From Hofstenia miamia (lineage: Eukaryota > Xenacoelomorpha > Acoela), in the NCBI GenBank assembly GCA_004352715.1, contig SCFE01000109.1, positions 1,352,330 through 1,416,329 of the forward strand: DNA of 64,000 nt, read 5' to 3'. Shown piece by piece: positions 44,071 through 55,093 of the stretch (positions within the stretch are counted from its first letter, which is position 1; each line of letters begins with the position of its first letter). The notes beneath the pieces are model-generated. The model was given only the letters and a program-made list of their open reading frames with translations, was not told the DNA's origin and searched no databases. Position numbers and translations under genes: made by a program.

Positions 44071-44979
44071 TGATTTTATCTGATGAAATGAGGTAAATAT
44101 ATAGATTGACCAGCCAATGGAAATACATTGAACTAATGAAAAATTTTCATTGGTTGAAAAAAATATGATACAATAAATGAGTTAACAAGGAATTTTGAAA
44201 AGGCAAAATGTGGTTCCCAAATTACAAGGTATGTGCAATCATCTGAAATCATAGAAAAAAACAAAGCATAATGTGTTATAATGAGGTATATTAACAAATG
44301 ATTTGTAATGTATGCAAGCAAATGTAACATGTGATATAGCCATGTATATTAACAAACAATGAAATTAGTTATTATACCAAAAAATGTATGTGAATGTAAA
44401 TTGGCCCCAACATGTAAATGAATCACTATGGAAATCAATTAAAAATTGACATGAATCACTAATTGAAATCCATTAGTTGATACTTAAAAATATCAAGTAT
44501 GTGACATCACTGAAAATCCATTAGCGAGCTGTCAATCAACATTTGTCAAGTAGGTGAGTCATTAAAACCACTCCTCCAATATCAATGAATCACCAGAGAA
44601 CAAAAGGTCAGTTCATGACCAGGGATCTCTTTATAGTACACTACTAATATGGAAAAAACATGAATTGCATGTTGCATCCAAACTAAGTTACCAAATTGAA
44701 TCCTTCTCCTTTATCCTGACTTACCTTGATAAGCCAAAACATTGGTCTATTTTTACCATTTAGCTGTTTATAATGATAATTTACAGTAATTACAATTCAG
44801 ATTTACGTTTAATGTAATTGAGGATTCATTTGTATCTTTCAAAGTTTCACATGGTTAAGTTCTTGATGATTTTAGTGATATTTTTCAAATATCATAATAA
44901 TTTTACAGAACACAGAGTCATTTTTTTCAGTGGGTTTGATTTCTATTTATTTAGATATGCACAAAAATTGCTAAGTTCG
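44071..44979. other. Intergenic, no gene recognised
   Basis: AT-rich with several GAATCAC and ATTGAAATC words repeated around 44410-44600, but no larger unit and no coding frame. Confidence 0.45.
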
Positions 44980-46895
44980 ATTTGCTGTTCCTATCAACAT
45001 GTATTGGAAATCTGTCATAAATTTGAAGCAGTTGCTTTCTTTTTCAGATTCTCCTCAGTCTTGTGGCAATCCTGTGGAAATATCTGCATAAGTATATAGG
45101 CACAACCTCCTTTGGGTAATGAAAAGATTGAAGTGGTTGAGATAGTTGATCCATTGTGGAATCATTGACAAATATTTGCTGTAAGTGTTTTCTTGTCTGA
45201 TTTGTGATGCCATGAAGAAGCATTAGAAATATGGTGTTTGATCTTTTCATTATCAAATAATCGTTGAAGATTTCATTGAGCTGTAGATGAAGTTTGACAT
45301 ATCAATTGGAATTTGTTCTCAGGAGATAGTGATCAATACCAGTGAGATGCCTCACTAACTTAGCTGAAGCAAATAATATGCTGATATGTGGAGCTCTGAA
45401 ATGTGGCGAATACCCATGCCAGATCATGATGCTGGAAGCCCAGCTTTTTTCCAAGCAGTTTCTGATAATACTGAGCCAACAACCAATTCAAAGGAATCAT
45501 GTTGAGCAAAATCAAATTCATGTAGAGAAGTTTCAACTGCAGGGGAATGACATGTTGTGCGAATAGAATAAATTAATTGAGGAAAACCTAAGCAAATTCG
45601 TAAAATTCCGTAAGCATATCAAAATTATCAAGAACTCTCTTAAATTCATAAACACATTTGAGCACAGGGCAGCTTTGCATTAGTTTGAACCAACCATTGA
45701 ACCTAGAATCTCAAATTCCATCGGAGTTGTTCCAAGTTATTTCAGCATCAATAGAATTGAACTCAGAACTGCACTATAGCTCACACTTTTCAAGTCTTAA
45801 TTTAAACCTGAAATAGATTCAAACGACTTTAAGATGTTTATAACTTTAAAGAGCTCTTCTTCATTACCTCCAAATGTGCTGTCACCCAGAAACCAAGAAT
45901 GCTGGTTTAAGGTTGGAAAATTTTTGTTGATAGAATTTAAAATAGGCATTTTAGCAATTGCAAAAAGGAGAGGTCCAAGAGGATCTCCTTTAAGTGCCAG
46001 AAGCACTTAAAATGCATTTATTTTTCTAAAAAAGAAAACTATGTTCCTGTTAGCAAAACTGAGCAAATGCCTGAAGGCCGGGAAGTCTTTCTTTTAACTA
46101 GTTTAACATAAAATTTCTTCTTAAACTATTGAATGCGTTTTCAAAATCTATTTGAAGAATACCTGAAGTATATAGATCACAAAATTTTTTCATGGTGATT
46201 TCAGTAGCATGTATGATTGCTTCTGCGCCTCCTTTAATTCCTACACCTAACTGATGAGGAGTTAGAAATTCCAAAGCATCATTTTGACATGAACATAGAA
46301 TGCATTTTCTCCAACAGCAATTGGTCTTATGCCGCCAGATATTTTGGTCAATGCAGGAAGAGAAGCACCACAAAGAAAGGGTATTAGAAAGTCAGGAAAA
46401 CTTTTGCGAGCAAGCAAGTTAACCATGAGAGTTATTTTATTTAAGCAAGACTGTGATTGTTCAGCAGCTTTGCAATTAATTGCATGAATAAAATGGTAAG
46501 GATACGTTTTATTTGGACCAGATGAAGTGCCAAATGGGAAAGCTGTTAAAGCTTTAAGGACAGTATCACAATCCATTTGATATGCCAGGAATTCTGAAAT
46601 GAATTTTCAAGTGAATGTAATTTTTCAGCTTTTTGAAATTTTCGGTAGTGTTAGCAGCTAGCCCCTTTTACATTATGACCTTTGCAGAACGGCTGAACTG
46701 TCCAACTTCACAAAGCTGAAGCAACTTTCGAATATGAAAAGGACTTAAAGCATCTTTTGATTGTCTCTGTATGGAATGATCAACTTCTTTCCAAAGATTC
46801 ACTATATCATCTTCTCGCCATTTTTGGATTCTATTCCTATCTAAAAGCTGCCAATTCGTCAAATCGTCAAACTCTTCTTCTGACGCCTCCTTCAT
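44980..46895 (-). pseudogene. Non-LTR-type reverse transcriptase relic
   Basis: Minus-strand pieces in shifting frames follow the order of a reverse transcriptase. First is a helical linker ending LCEVGQFSRSAKVI (46895-46668). Next is FPFGTSSGPNKTYPYHF with SGGIRPIAVGEN (46576-46300), then GVGIKGGAEAIIHATE with the motif-A-like DFENAFNSLRR (46250-46100). Then come KGDPLGPLLFAIA and, at the active-site box, WFLGDSTFGG (46006-45797), where relatives have a double Asp. A downstream part with LGTTPMEFEILGSMVG and FDNEKIKHHISNASSWHH continues to about 44980. At least three frame changes and many stops make it dead. The style matches a widespread family of invertebrate reverse-transcriptase elements, and the clade is not assigned. 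Confidence 0.75.
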
Positions 46896-47169
46896 CTGAA
46901 TTATTATGAAAATGCACAGAAAAAAGGTAAATCTTATTATATATTATTTAGTTATCTATGTAATGTTACAAAATGTACCTCTATATTATATAATTCCACA
47001 TCCACATGCTTCAAAACATCCCCATTTAACATATTATGCATATACAGTTAATTCCAGTACCCTTCTTCTTAATCACCTCAATAATTATTTTTATTCCATG
47101 AGATTACTTTCAGGACCAATTCTAGAGGAATCACAAATAGAAAAAAAACTAAAAAACTACTGCATTAAC

Positions 47170-47526
47170 TAAATTTGGTTATCTAAATGCTAGAAGCCTC
47201 AATTCAAACAGAAATGATTTTCTAAACTTAATCCATATAAGATAGGACAAAACGCAATATTCTTAATTACCGAAACTTGTTTACAGCATAACACTGATCC
47301 TAATTTGTTTAATCCTGACCGACATTATTATGACATTTTCATAAAAAACCGATTAGGTAAAGGTGGCGGGCTAATGATTTTAGCTCCCAAATATTTAAAA
47401 CCAGTATGTAAATTAGAATATGAATTAAAACACGATATATTTGAATCACTCTGGATAGAAATTATATCATTTGAAAATAAATGTCATAAAGAACTGATTA
47501 ATATTACATACAATCCCAATAAGTAA
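47170..47526 (+). pseudogene. LINE endonuclease-domain relic
   Basis: Plus-strand frames encode FGYLNARSLNSNRNDFLNLI (47170-47233), then, one frame over, QNAIFLITETCLQHNTDP and FNPDRHYYDIF, GKGGGLMILAPKYLKP, FESLWIEI and NITYNPNK. The order N-A-R-S-L, then I-T-E-T-x-L, G-G-G-L, S-x-W-I-E-I and a final Tyr-x-Pro-x region is that of the apurinic-type endonuclease of CR1/jockey-like LINEs. A frameshift near 47235 and a stop after NPNK disable it, and no reverse transcriptase follows. It points away from the minus-strand relic on its left, so these are two different elements. Confidence 0.7.
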
Positions 47527-47619
47527 TAAGTGAAACAAACAAACTGATATCATAATATTATAAAATTTCTAGAATGTCCTCACAATAGGAATTTTATAAT
47601 TTAGCGTAGTGTCTCTCAT

Positions 47620-48085
47620 GCAACAATCAGTCATTCCATGTTTAATTGGTTGCACCTATTAGGCTGGTAGCATTATTAAAGAGTGTTGGCTTGAATTGTC
47701 TATCATAAAGTATAAACAAGAAAAGGTGACCCATAGAGAGGCTGTCATGCAAGTCAGCAAAAGGCTGTGCTATGCCACTGTCAAGAGTTGGGATGATGAA
47801 TTAGCCATTGGAAATGATTGAGGAATTTCAGAAATTACTATTAGGGCTGCCCTTAAAATTTTTACCCATAGTTTAAAGGATGCAAAGGTATGATGCAATG
47901 TCACTCAGCGAACACTCTTGGTTTCTATGCTTAATTGCCTGCACATATTAGGCCAGTAGCAACTATTAGCAAAAGCCTAGGGTCCCAATTAAATAAAAAA
48001 GCATTGGTTGTGGTAGCCAGGGAAACCTGTAGCAACTATTAGCAAAAGTTTCCTTGGTTACACTACCCAGGCAAATACACTAACA
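47620..48085 (+). repeat. Diverged copy of the 49.7-kb repeat end
   Basis: Shares, in order, GATAAAGTATAA-like sequence, CCACTGTCAAGAGYTGGGATGA, GGCTGCCCTTAAAATT, TACCTATTAG-like and GGTTGTGGTARCCAG words with 49740-50019 and 51370-51690. A frame through ATVKSWDDELAIGND and EITIRAALKIFTHSLKD suggests a helical protein once encoded here, but it is broken and unrecognised. Confidence 0.55.
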
Positions 48086-48250
48086 AATAAGTAATCATAA
48101 CCAATTTAGAGTTCTTCTGATAAGACTTAGATAGATAATGCGGGGTAGGTATTTACTCTCTTTCTTCTTTCTTAAATTGTATATTCCATTCACTACTAAC
48201 TAGATGATTCAACTATACAATTGTAACCACGTATTATTTGGATACGGCTT

Positions 48251-48350
48251 NNNNNNNNNNNNNNNNNNNNNNNNNNNNNNNNNNNNNNNNNNNNNNNNNN
48301 NNNNNNNNNNNNNNNNNNNNNNNNNNNNNNNNNNNNNNNNNNNNNNNNNN
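48251..48350. other. Assembly gap, 100 Ns
   Basis: Exactly 100 Ns, a common default gap size, so the true distance is unknown. A (TA)n run follows at 48376-48415. Confidence 0.95.
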
Positions 48351-48371
48351 GAAGCGCAATATACTGACATT

Positions 48372-48417
<46 letters not shown>

Positions 48418-49153
48418 TTCTTTGATGTATTTTGATAAATTTGATTTATTTTGTGATTCTTCTCATTTTGATATTAATCATATGATTTTTATGCAGTATT
48501 TGATTGTCCCCTTGATTCTAAACTGATGTTGCTTAATTTAAACTTTGATCATGAGGGAAAATTGTAAAGAATTTGCAGGTGTTAAATCAATTTGTACTTA
48601 AGCCTAGTGTAAAATCCCGTACCCTCAGTGAAGTCCAATTTATCCCCCCTAAAAAATAAATGACTATCCATGACAGTAATTGTTTCATTTCTATTAATCA
48701 TCAGTAGCACTGACCACTTTATGTGCTTTTTCAAATTGGATTGACAGATAGCCTCTCTGAGGTTGATAATGATGCTGTCACTTTGAATTATTGCTCTACT
48801 TACCTACTAATGTAACAATTCTGGTTGTTTAAGGAAAAGTGATGGACTCACTTGTGGAATCCTGATTCTCAAATATGAATGAACTGTTATTTTGGTAGTT
48901 TTATCCTCTTGTTTTTTTCTGGATTGTTCTGATTAGGAAATAGTTTTCTTGTTACTTTGCAAAGTTTACCTTCTTGTTACCTCCTGGATTTTCTTATTTG
49001 TTTTTATTGAAATAACTGTTTTCTTGTTACACACTCTTTTAATGAGTTACCATTTTTCTGTCAATAGTATCTTATGGACATGGAAATTTCATACCTTGCG
49101 TTGTCTGCCTCATTTGCAGATACTGTCTTTCAACCACTATCCTTATAATCTGA

Positions 49154-49687
49154 AGCCAGCTTGTTGTTAGACATTCATGCAAGGTGCTTATCAAATTGCA
49201 TACACCACCTATTCCTGTAGTAAATGAGTTGGAATGAGTTGCTGAGCTCTGGCATCTCATAAAGCAGCAATTGAACTCTCATTAGGAGGCTTTCCTGCAC
49301 ATAAGCCATTTAAATGATGAACTTCACATGTGGGCTATCTTGGAAAGTGAGCTCCAAGAGTCCAACAATGCTCTAATGCAAAAACTTGCAATCCTGAAAG
49401 ATTGCATTCAGCATGTCACCAATTCCAAAGCAGAGCCCCTGCCAAAATTGTCATCCTGAAATCCATTAACACCTGATGTCATGCCAGAAGACTTCATCCA
49501 TTGGACCATGGATTGGTCTCCTATCAAGAGCTTCACAAGTCCATGCAGGCTTTTGTTCCATAGAACTAGAGAGTCTTCCTGCACTTTTACCTCAATACCA
49601 CACACTAGTGATGTTAATGCCACAATGACGCTACTGGACACCCTCTCAAAGGGCTACAGCTATACAAACACATCTATGGTATTTTAA
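49154..49687 (+). pseudogene. Decayed open frame with helical segment, unrecognised
   Basis: One frame stays readable for 178 codons with only three internal stops (TGA, TAG, TGA). It contains PPIPVVNELE, AELWHLIKQQLNSH, a helical stretch with HMWAILESELQESNNALMQK and LAILKDCIQHV, then DVMPEDFIHWTMDWSPI and a Ser/Thr-rich end. All three stops are one transition away from Trp or Arg/Gln codons, consistent with neutral decay of a real coding sequence. No family is recognised. It might be a gag-like protein. It is repeated at 50787-51320 because of the duplication. Confidence 0.35.
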
Positions 49688-50786
49688 CACAATGCTACAA
49701 TGGCATATGAGCTCATTGCATTATTAGCAAAAGGTCGCTTGAAATGTAAATGATAAAGTATAAGAGAGAAAAGGCAACCCCCTGAGAGGCCATCATTCAA
49801 ATTATGAAAACCTGCAGTAAGCCACTGTCAAGAGCTGGGATGAAGGCTTAGCCTACAAAATGATTAAAGAAGTTCAAAAGCTGCTATTATGGCTGCCCTT
49901 AAAATTATTACCCAAAGGTTTATGTATGCAAGGGCAATGTAATGTAAATAAAAAACAATCAGAGTTTCTATATTTAGTTTATTGTACCTATTAGACCTGT
50001 AACAATTAATAGTGAAAGCNTATATATATATATATATATTTATAAATAGATTCTTTGATGTATTTTGATAAATTTGATTTATTTTGTGATTCTTCTCATT
50101 TTGATATTAATCATATGATTTTTATGCAGTATTTGATTGTCCCCTTGATTCTAAACTGATGTTGCTTAATTTAAACTTTGATCATGAGGGAAAATTGTAA
50201 AGAATTTGCAGGTGTTAAATCAATTTGTACTTAAGCCTAGTGTAAAATCCCGTACCCTCAGTGAAGTCCAATTTATCCCCCCTAAAAAATAAATGACTAT
50301 CCATGACAGTAATTGTTTCATTTCTATTAATCATCAGTAGCACTGACCACTTTATGTGCTTTTTCAAATTGGATTGACAGATAGCCTCTCTGAGGTTGAT
50401 AATGATGCTGTCACTTTGAATTATTGCTCTACTTACCTACTAATGTAACAATTCTGGTTGTTTAAGGAAAAGTGATGGACTCACTTGTGGAATCCTGATT
50501 CTCAAATATGAATGAACTGTTATTTTGGTAGTTTTATCCTCTTGTTTTTTTCTGGATTGTTCTGATTAGGAAATAGTTTTCTTGTTACTTTGCAAAGTTT
50601 ACCTTCTTGTTACCTCCTGGATTTTCTTATTTGTTTTTATTGAAATAACTGTTTTCTTGTTACACACTCTTTTAATGAGTTACCATTTTTCTGTCAATAG
50701 TATCTTATGGACATGGAAATTTCATACCTTGCGTTGTCTGCCTCATTTGCAGATACTGTCTTTCAACCACTATCCTTATAATCTGA

Positions 50787-51320
50787 AGCCAGCTTGTTGT
50801 TAGACATTCATGCAAGGTGCTTATCAAATTGCATACACCACCTATTCCTGTAGTAAATGAGTTGGAATGAGTTGCTGAGCTCTGGCATCTCATAAAGCAG
50901 CAATTGAACTCTCATTAGGAGGCTTTCCTGCACATAAGCCATTTAAATGATGAACTTCACATGTGGGCTATCTTGGAAAGTGAGCTCCAAGAGTCCAACA
51001 ATGCTCTAATGCAAAAACTTGCAATCCTGAAAGATTGCATTCAGCATGTCACCAATTCCAAAGCAGAGCCCCTGCCAAAATTGTCATCCTGAAATCCATT
51101 AACACCTGATGTCATGCCAGAAGACTTCATCCATTGGACCATGGATTGGTCTCCTATCAAGAGCTTCACAAGTCCATGCAGGCTTTTGTTCCATAGAACT
51201 AGAGAGTCTTCCTGCACTTTTACCTCAATACCACACACTAGTGATGTTAATGCCACAATGACGCTACTGGACACCCTCTCAAAGGGCTACAGCTATACAA
51301 ACACATCTATGGTATTTTAA
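50787..51320 (+). pseudogene. Duplicate of the decayed open frame
   Basis: The same sequence as 49154-49687 within the second copy of the 1.63-kb block. Probably the same locus assembled twice. Confidence 0.35.
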
Positions 51321-51699
51321 CACAATGCTACAATGGCATATGAGCTCATTGCATTATTAGCAAAAGGTCGCTTGAAATGTAAATGATAAAGTATAAGAGA
51401 GAAAAGGCAACCCACTGAGAGGCCATCATTCAAATTATGAAAACCTGCAGTAAGCCACTGTCAAGAGCTGGGATGAAGGCTTAGCCTACAAAATGATTAA
51501 AGAAGTTCAAAAGCTGCTATTATGGCTGCCCTTAAAATTATTACCCAAAGGTTTATGTATGCAAGGGCAATGTAATGTAAATAAAAAACAATCAGAGTTT
51601 CTATATTTAGTTTATTGTACCTATTAGACCTGTAACAATTAATAGTGAAAGCCTAATGTCTCAAATAAACAATAGGACTTTGGTTGTGGTAACCAGTGA

Positions 51700-52200
51700 A
51701 ACCCAAATAGCAAGCCATTAATGGTTCGACAATGGGCCATTGAAGTTGCCATTGATAGCCATTAATGGCAGATGACCGCTGGTGAATTAATGGGCCAATA
51801 ATGGTCTATTCATGGGCCATTGCTGAACCAATAATGGCTCATTGGTGGCAAAAAGTAGGTTTTGATATCAAAGCGTTATTATTATTTATACAATAACAAC
51901 TTTATATATCTAAGCAGTTAAAACATTGCTGTTTGAACTTACATAAGCCCAACCTTAATCTAATATTACCTAATATATATTTTAATATTGATTTTGTATT
52001 GTTAAATGATTCATTTGATTTTAATTAATTATTTTGTAATTTTCTAATTTTGATATTAATCATGTGAAATAGTGCAGTATTTGATTGTCCCAGCAATTCA
52101 AATTTACATTGCTTAAAATATACTTTGCTAACAATGGAAATGTGTAAAAAATCTGCAAATATTAATCAATTGTATGTAAACCTAGGCAAGCTGTTATTCA
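51700..52200 (-). repeat. CCACYRGTGG-family relative, copy C
   Basis: Its left part is packed with GCCATTAATGGC, GGGCCATTG and TGGGCCAATAATGG words in place of CCACTGGTGG. It then shares, in order with 55200-55340, TTGGTGGCAAAAA, a T/A-rich link, and the segment AGCAGTTAAAACATTGCTGT-like followed by CATAAGCCCAACC. Its right part (52000-52190) also resembles 48440-48600 (TTTTGATATTAATCAT, CAGTATTTGATTGTCCC). This suggests that related elements are nested or mosaic here. Confidence 0.5.
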
Positions 52201-54249
52201 TTCAGATAGATCAATTAGTTAAGCTTCATGCTAGTGTAATTTTCTCTTTTACCTATTGTGGTTTTTACGTATCTTTACGTGATATGATAAAAATTAGATA
52301 GGCTCTGACAATAATTTGGGAATTGTGTTGAAACAAGAGGGTCTAATAGCTTCTTCATTCTTCACCGTGAATTGTGGTCACATTAGGCTAGGAATAGGTA
52401 TACAGCTATTTAATAAAAACTTGTTCCTTCCATTTCATTCAGACAAAAGCACATAATACTTTACACTGTGCTCAAGTCATGCCTGTTGGCCTTCATGAAT
52501 TCATGGTAATTACATGCTATTTATCTTATTTATTATCAATATGTAGGTCTAGGGATAATAAACCTTATTGAGATAGATAATACAAAGGGAGACATATAGG
52601 GCAGCACTGCTTATCTCATAGGAAACACTGGGCTCATTGTGGGTCTTTAGGATGATGCCACGAGGAATTGGTGAACACAACTATTCTTGTTACCTAAACA
52701 AGTTTCAGTTATGTTATATTACTGATCAATGTCTGTGCTGGATATGGAGATGGATTAGGGTTATATCTTACAGTTCTATCACTATGGAGTACCCTTCTGT
52801 TGGAGCCAGAATACCGAACTGATGGCTTACCCCTAATCAATCCTGCGATTCTACACTGTAATTATAATATTTTTCTTTAGATTCATTGAGAATAATTGTT
52901 GCTGCCAATAATTGGGATGTGCCAAAAGCTGATGTAGATCAATGTTTGACTCAGAACGTTTTCGAAAATCGGAAAAGGATTTTGTTCCAAACACTTCTTT
53001 TTGGTCAAAATCTTTTGCTTAAAAATCGATTATTTATCTTAGTTTATTGCACTACTTATTGATGAATAAATTATTACATTTAGTTATCATATTAAGATTA
53101 ACATGATTTAGAGGATAATTTCTTAAAAAAACATTGATATCTTATCAGTGATTACTAATAAAGCCTCTATAAAAATAACCTGCAATTGCAATATCATGCA
53201 GACAACTTTTTTTGTACGATTTTGCAATTACAGGCTATTCTTATTGGAGGCAATATTAGTAATCTTACTAAGATTACCAAAATTCGGATCTTAGGAGAAA
53301 TAGAAGTTCCGATGCTCTGAAATTTATTTAATATTTTAATAAGATATTATTTAACAGGCAATACATTGCTAAGAAGAATTTATGATTTAAAACCGAAATA
53401 AAGGCCAATTTAATTTTAAGGAATATATTCATTCTTTCTCACTAAATTGGAGTACTGATTTATTGATAATTGAGAGCCTATGTAAGACGTTATAACACCA
53501 TGCAAACCCAACTTCATTAGATGATAGCTTAAAAGTAGCAGTTGAGCTGCCAAAGTAAGCAAAAGTTATAAATAATTACCCAGACTAATAATAATATTTT
53601 GAGTAAGAAGGGTAAGAAGTTTAGCCAAAAATTACATCCCAATCATAAGTTATTAACATTTTAGTTTTATCTTATCTAACTATNCAATGAAATAAGAAAA
53701 TGTGGAGCAAAGAGCGAGCAAGGTTTCTTATTTCAGTGAACAAATATCGAAATTCTCAAATTTGTACAATGTTAAACTATAACGCTGAAAAGTTGTTAAA
53801 TTTATGCATAGAAGTGTATTTAAAGATACTTAACACATTTTTATATAATTTTCAAAACACTTGAAAAAATCGTAAAAATTCGACACATATATCTATTTGT
53901 TTTACCCCAACAATAAGATGACATTTGAAGTAAATATAATAATAATTTAACTACTTCAGCCCCATAGCATGTGAATTAGATTTCTCAATTATATCTGCCT
54001 GTACTCAGAACTTTCAAAAAATTTAATGATAAAAACTTCTACTAATCCCAGTACATGGCTAGGTTTTATGTAAATTTGCTTATGCAAGTAATGAAATTTA
54101 GGTGATGAAAATACTAACATTATAAATTTTTGTCAAAGCTATTAAATAAGTTCAATAAATGTATGGTTTTTCTAATAATTGTTGTTCCAATATTATGTTA
54201 AACATTTTTCTGTCCAGATCCACATGTCCATCTCCAACAATACTGTACA
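52201..54249. other. Intergenic, no gene recognised
   Basis: AT-rich. GCAATTGCAATATCATGCAG-type symmetry near 53180 (TGCAATTGCA and an inverted TGCAATTACAGG at 53223) forms only a weak hairpin. A single N lies at 53684. No coding frame is convincing. Confidence 0.45.
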
Positions 54250-55093
54250 AAGTGGCGGTGCGTGGCTGTAGTAGGCAAAATTTTGCAAATTAATAAAAAT
54301 ACGAAGTATACTCTATTTCCAATATGTAATACCATATAGATGTTTTATAAAATTAAAATCGATGCATTAACAAGCGTATAATGCATGTAAAACAGCATTT
54401 CATTTATAAATTAGTTCAATTCGCCTATTTTTCTTACAGAATTTGTCAATATCTATTTTAAATAAACCATGTTTATAGCGAAGATTAATCAAAATTTCTT
54501 TTTCTGTTTAAAGAACTGCCTTTCTTGGCCCATAGTATTTCTTTTAAAATTTTTTATTTTGCCAAGAGCTGAAATATTTCTTTCGGATGTGCTCGTTGTA
54601 ACTGGTATAGTGCACATAAAATGACACAGCAACGTCAAATTTGGAAAAACATTTAGAAGGTTAAAACTATCAAGATATTCTATTACTTTCCACAGTGATT
54701 TATCTTGAAATTCAGCAGTTGTGTACATCACAATTATTTCATTTTTTAAATCGAGATATTCGAATGGTGGTTTAATTTGCATTGAAGCTATGTCAAATAT
54801 TTCAATAAAAAGTTACTTGTATGCCGTCATAATATGGATATTCCCTTTTTGTGGTAAAGAGCTTCATTTAAATCCACAATATTAAAATATGTATCAAATT
54901 TTTTTCACGCCCAGTACAAAGAAACTTTCTAAAATCTAAAATTTCTTCATGACAGTATTGAATATCAAAGCACTTTTTTGAAGAATATCAAAACGAATGT
55001 CAGTTCTTGCAAATGTTGTTGAAAACACTTTTAAGAGAAAGCAAAATGCATAATCTTTCATATTGTGAATAATAGCTGATGCTTGACAGATTG

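Larger units (their letters stand above)
48388..51652 (+). repeat. 1.63-kb direct duplication across a single N
   Basis: 48416-50019 and 50049-51652 match at an offset of 1633 with one difference noticed (CCCCCTGAG versus CCCACTGAG), and the second copy follows one N at 50020 within (TA)n. Near-identity plus a one-base gap argues for a false duplication (alleles or unmerged contigs). The second copy alone reads on into flanking sequence at 51653. Confidence 0.85.
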
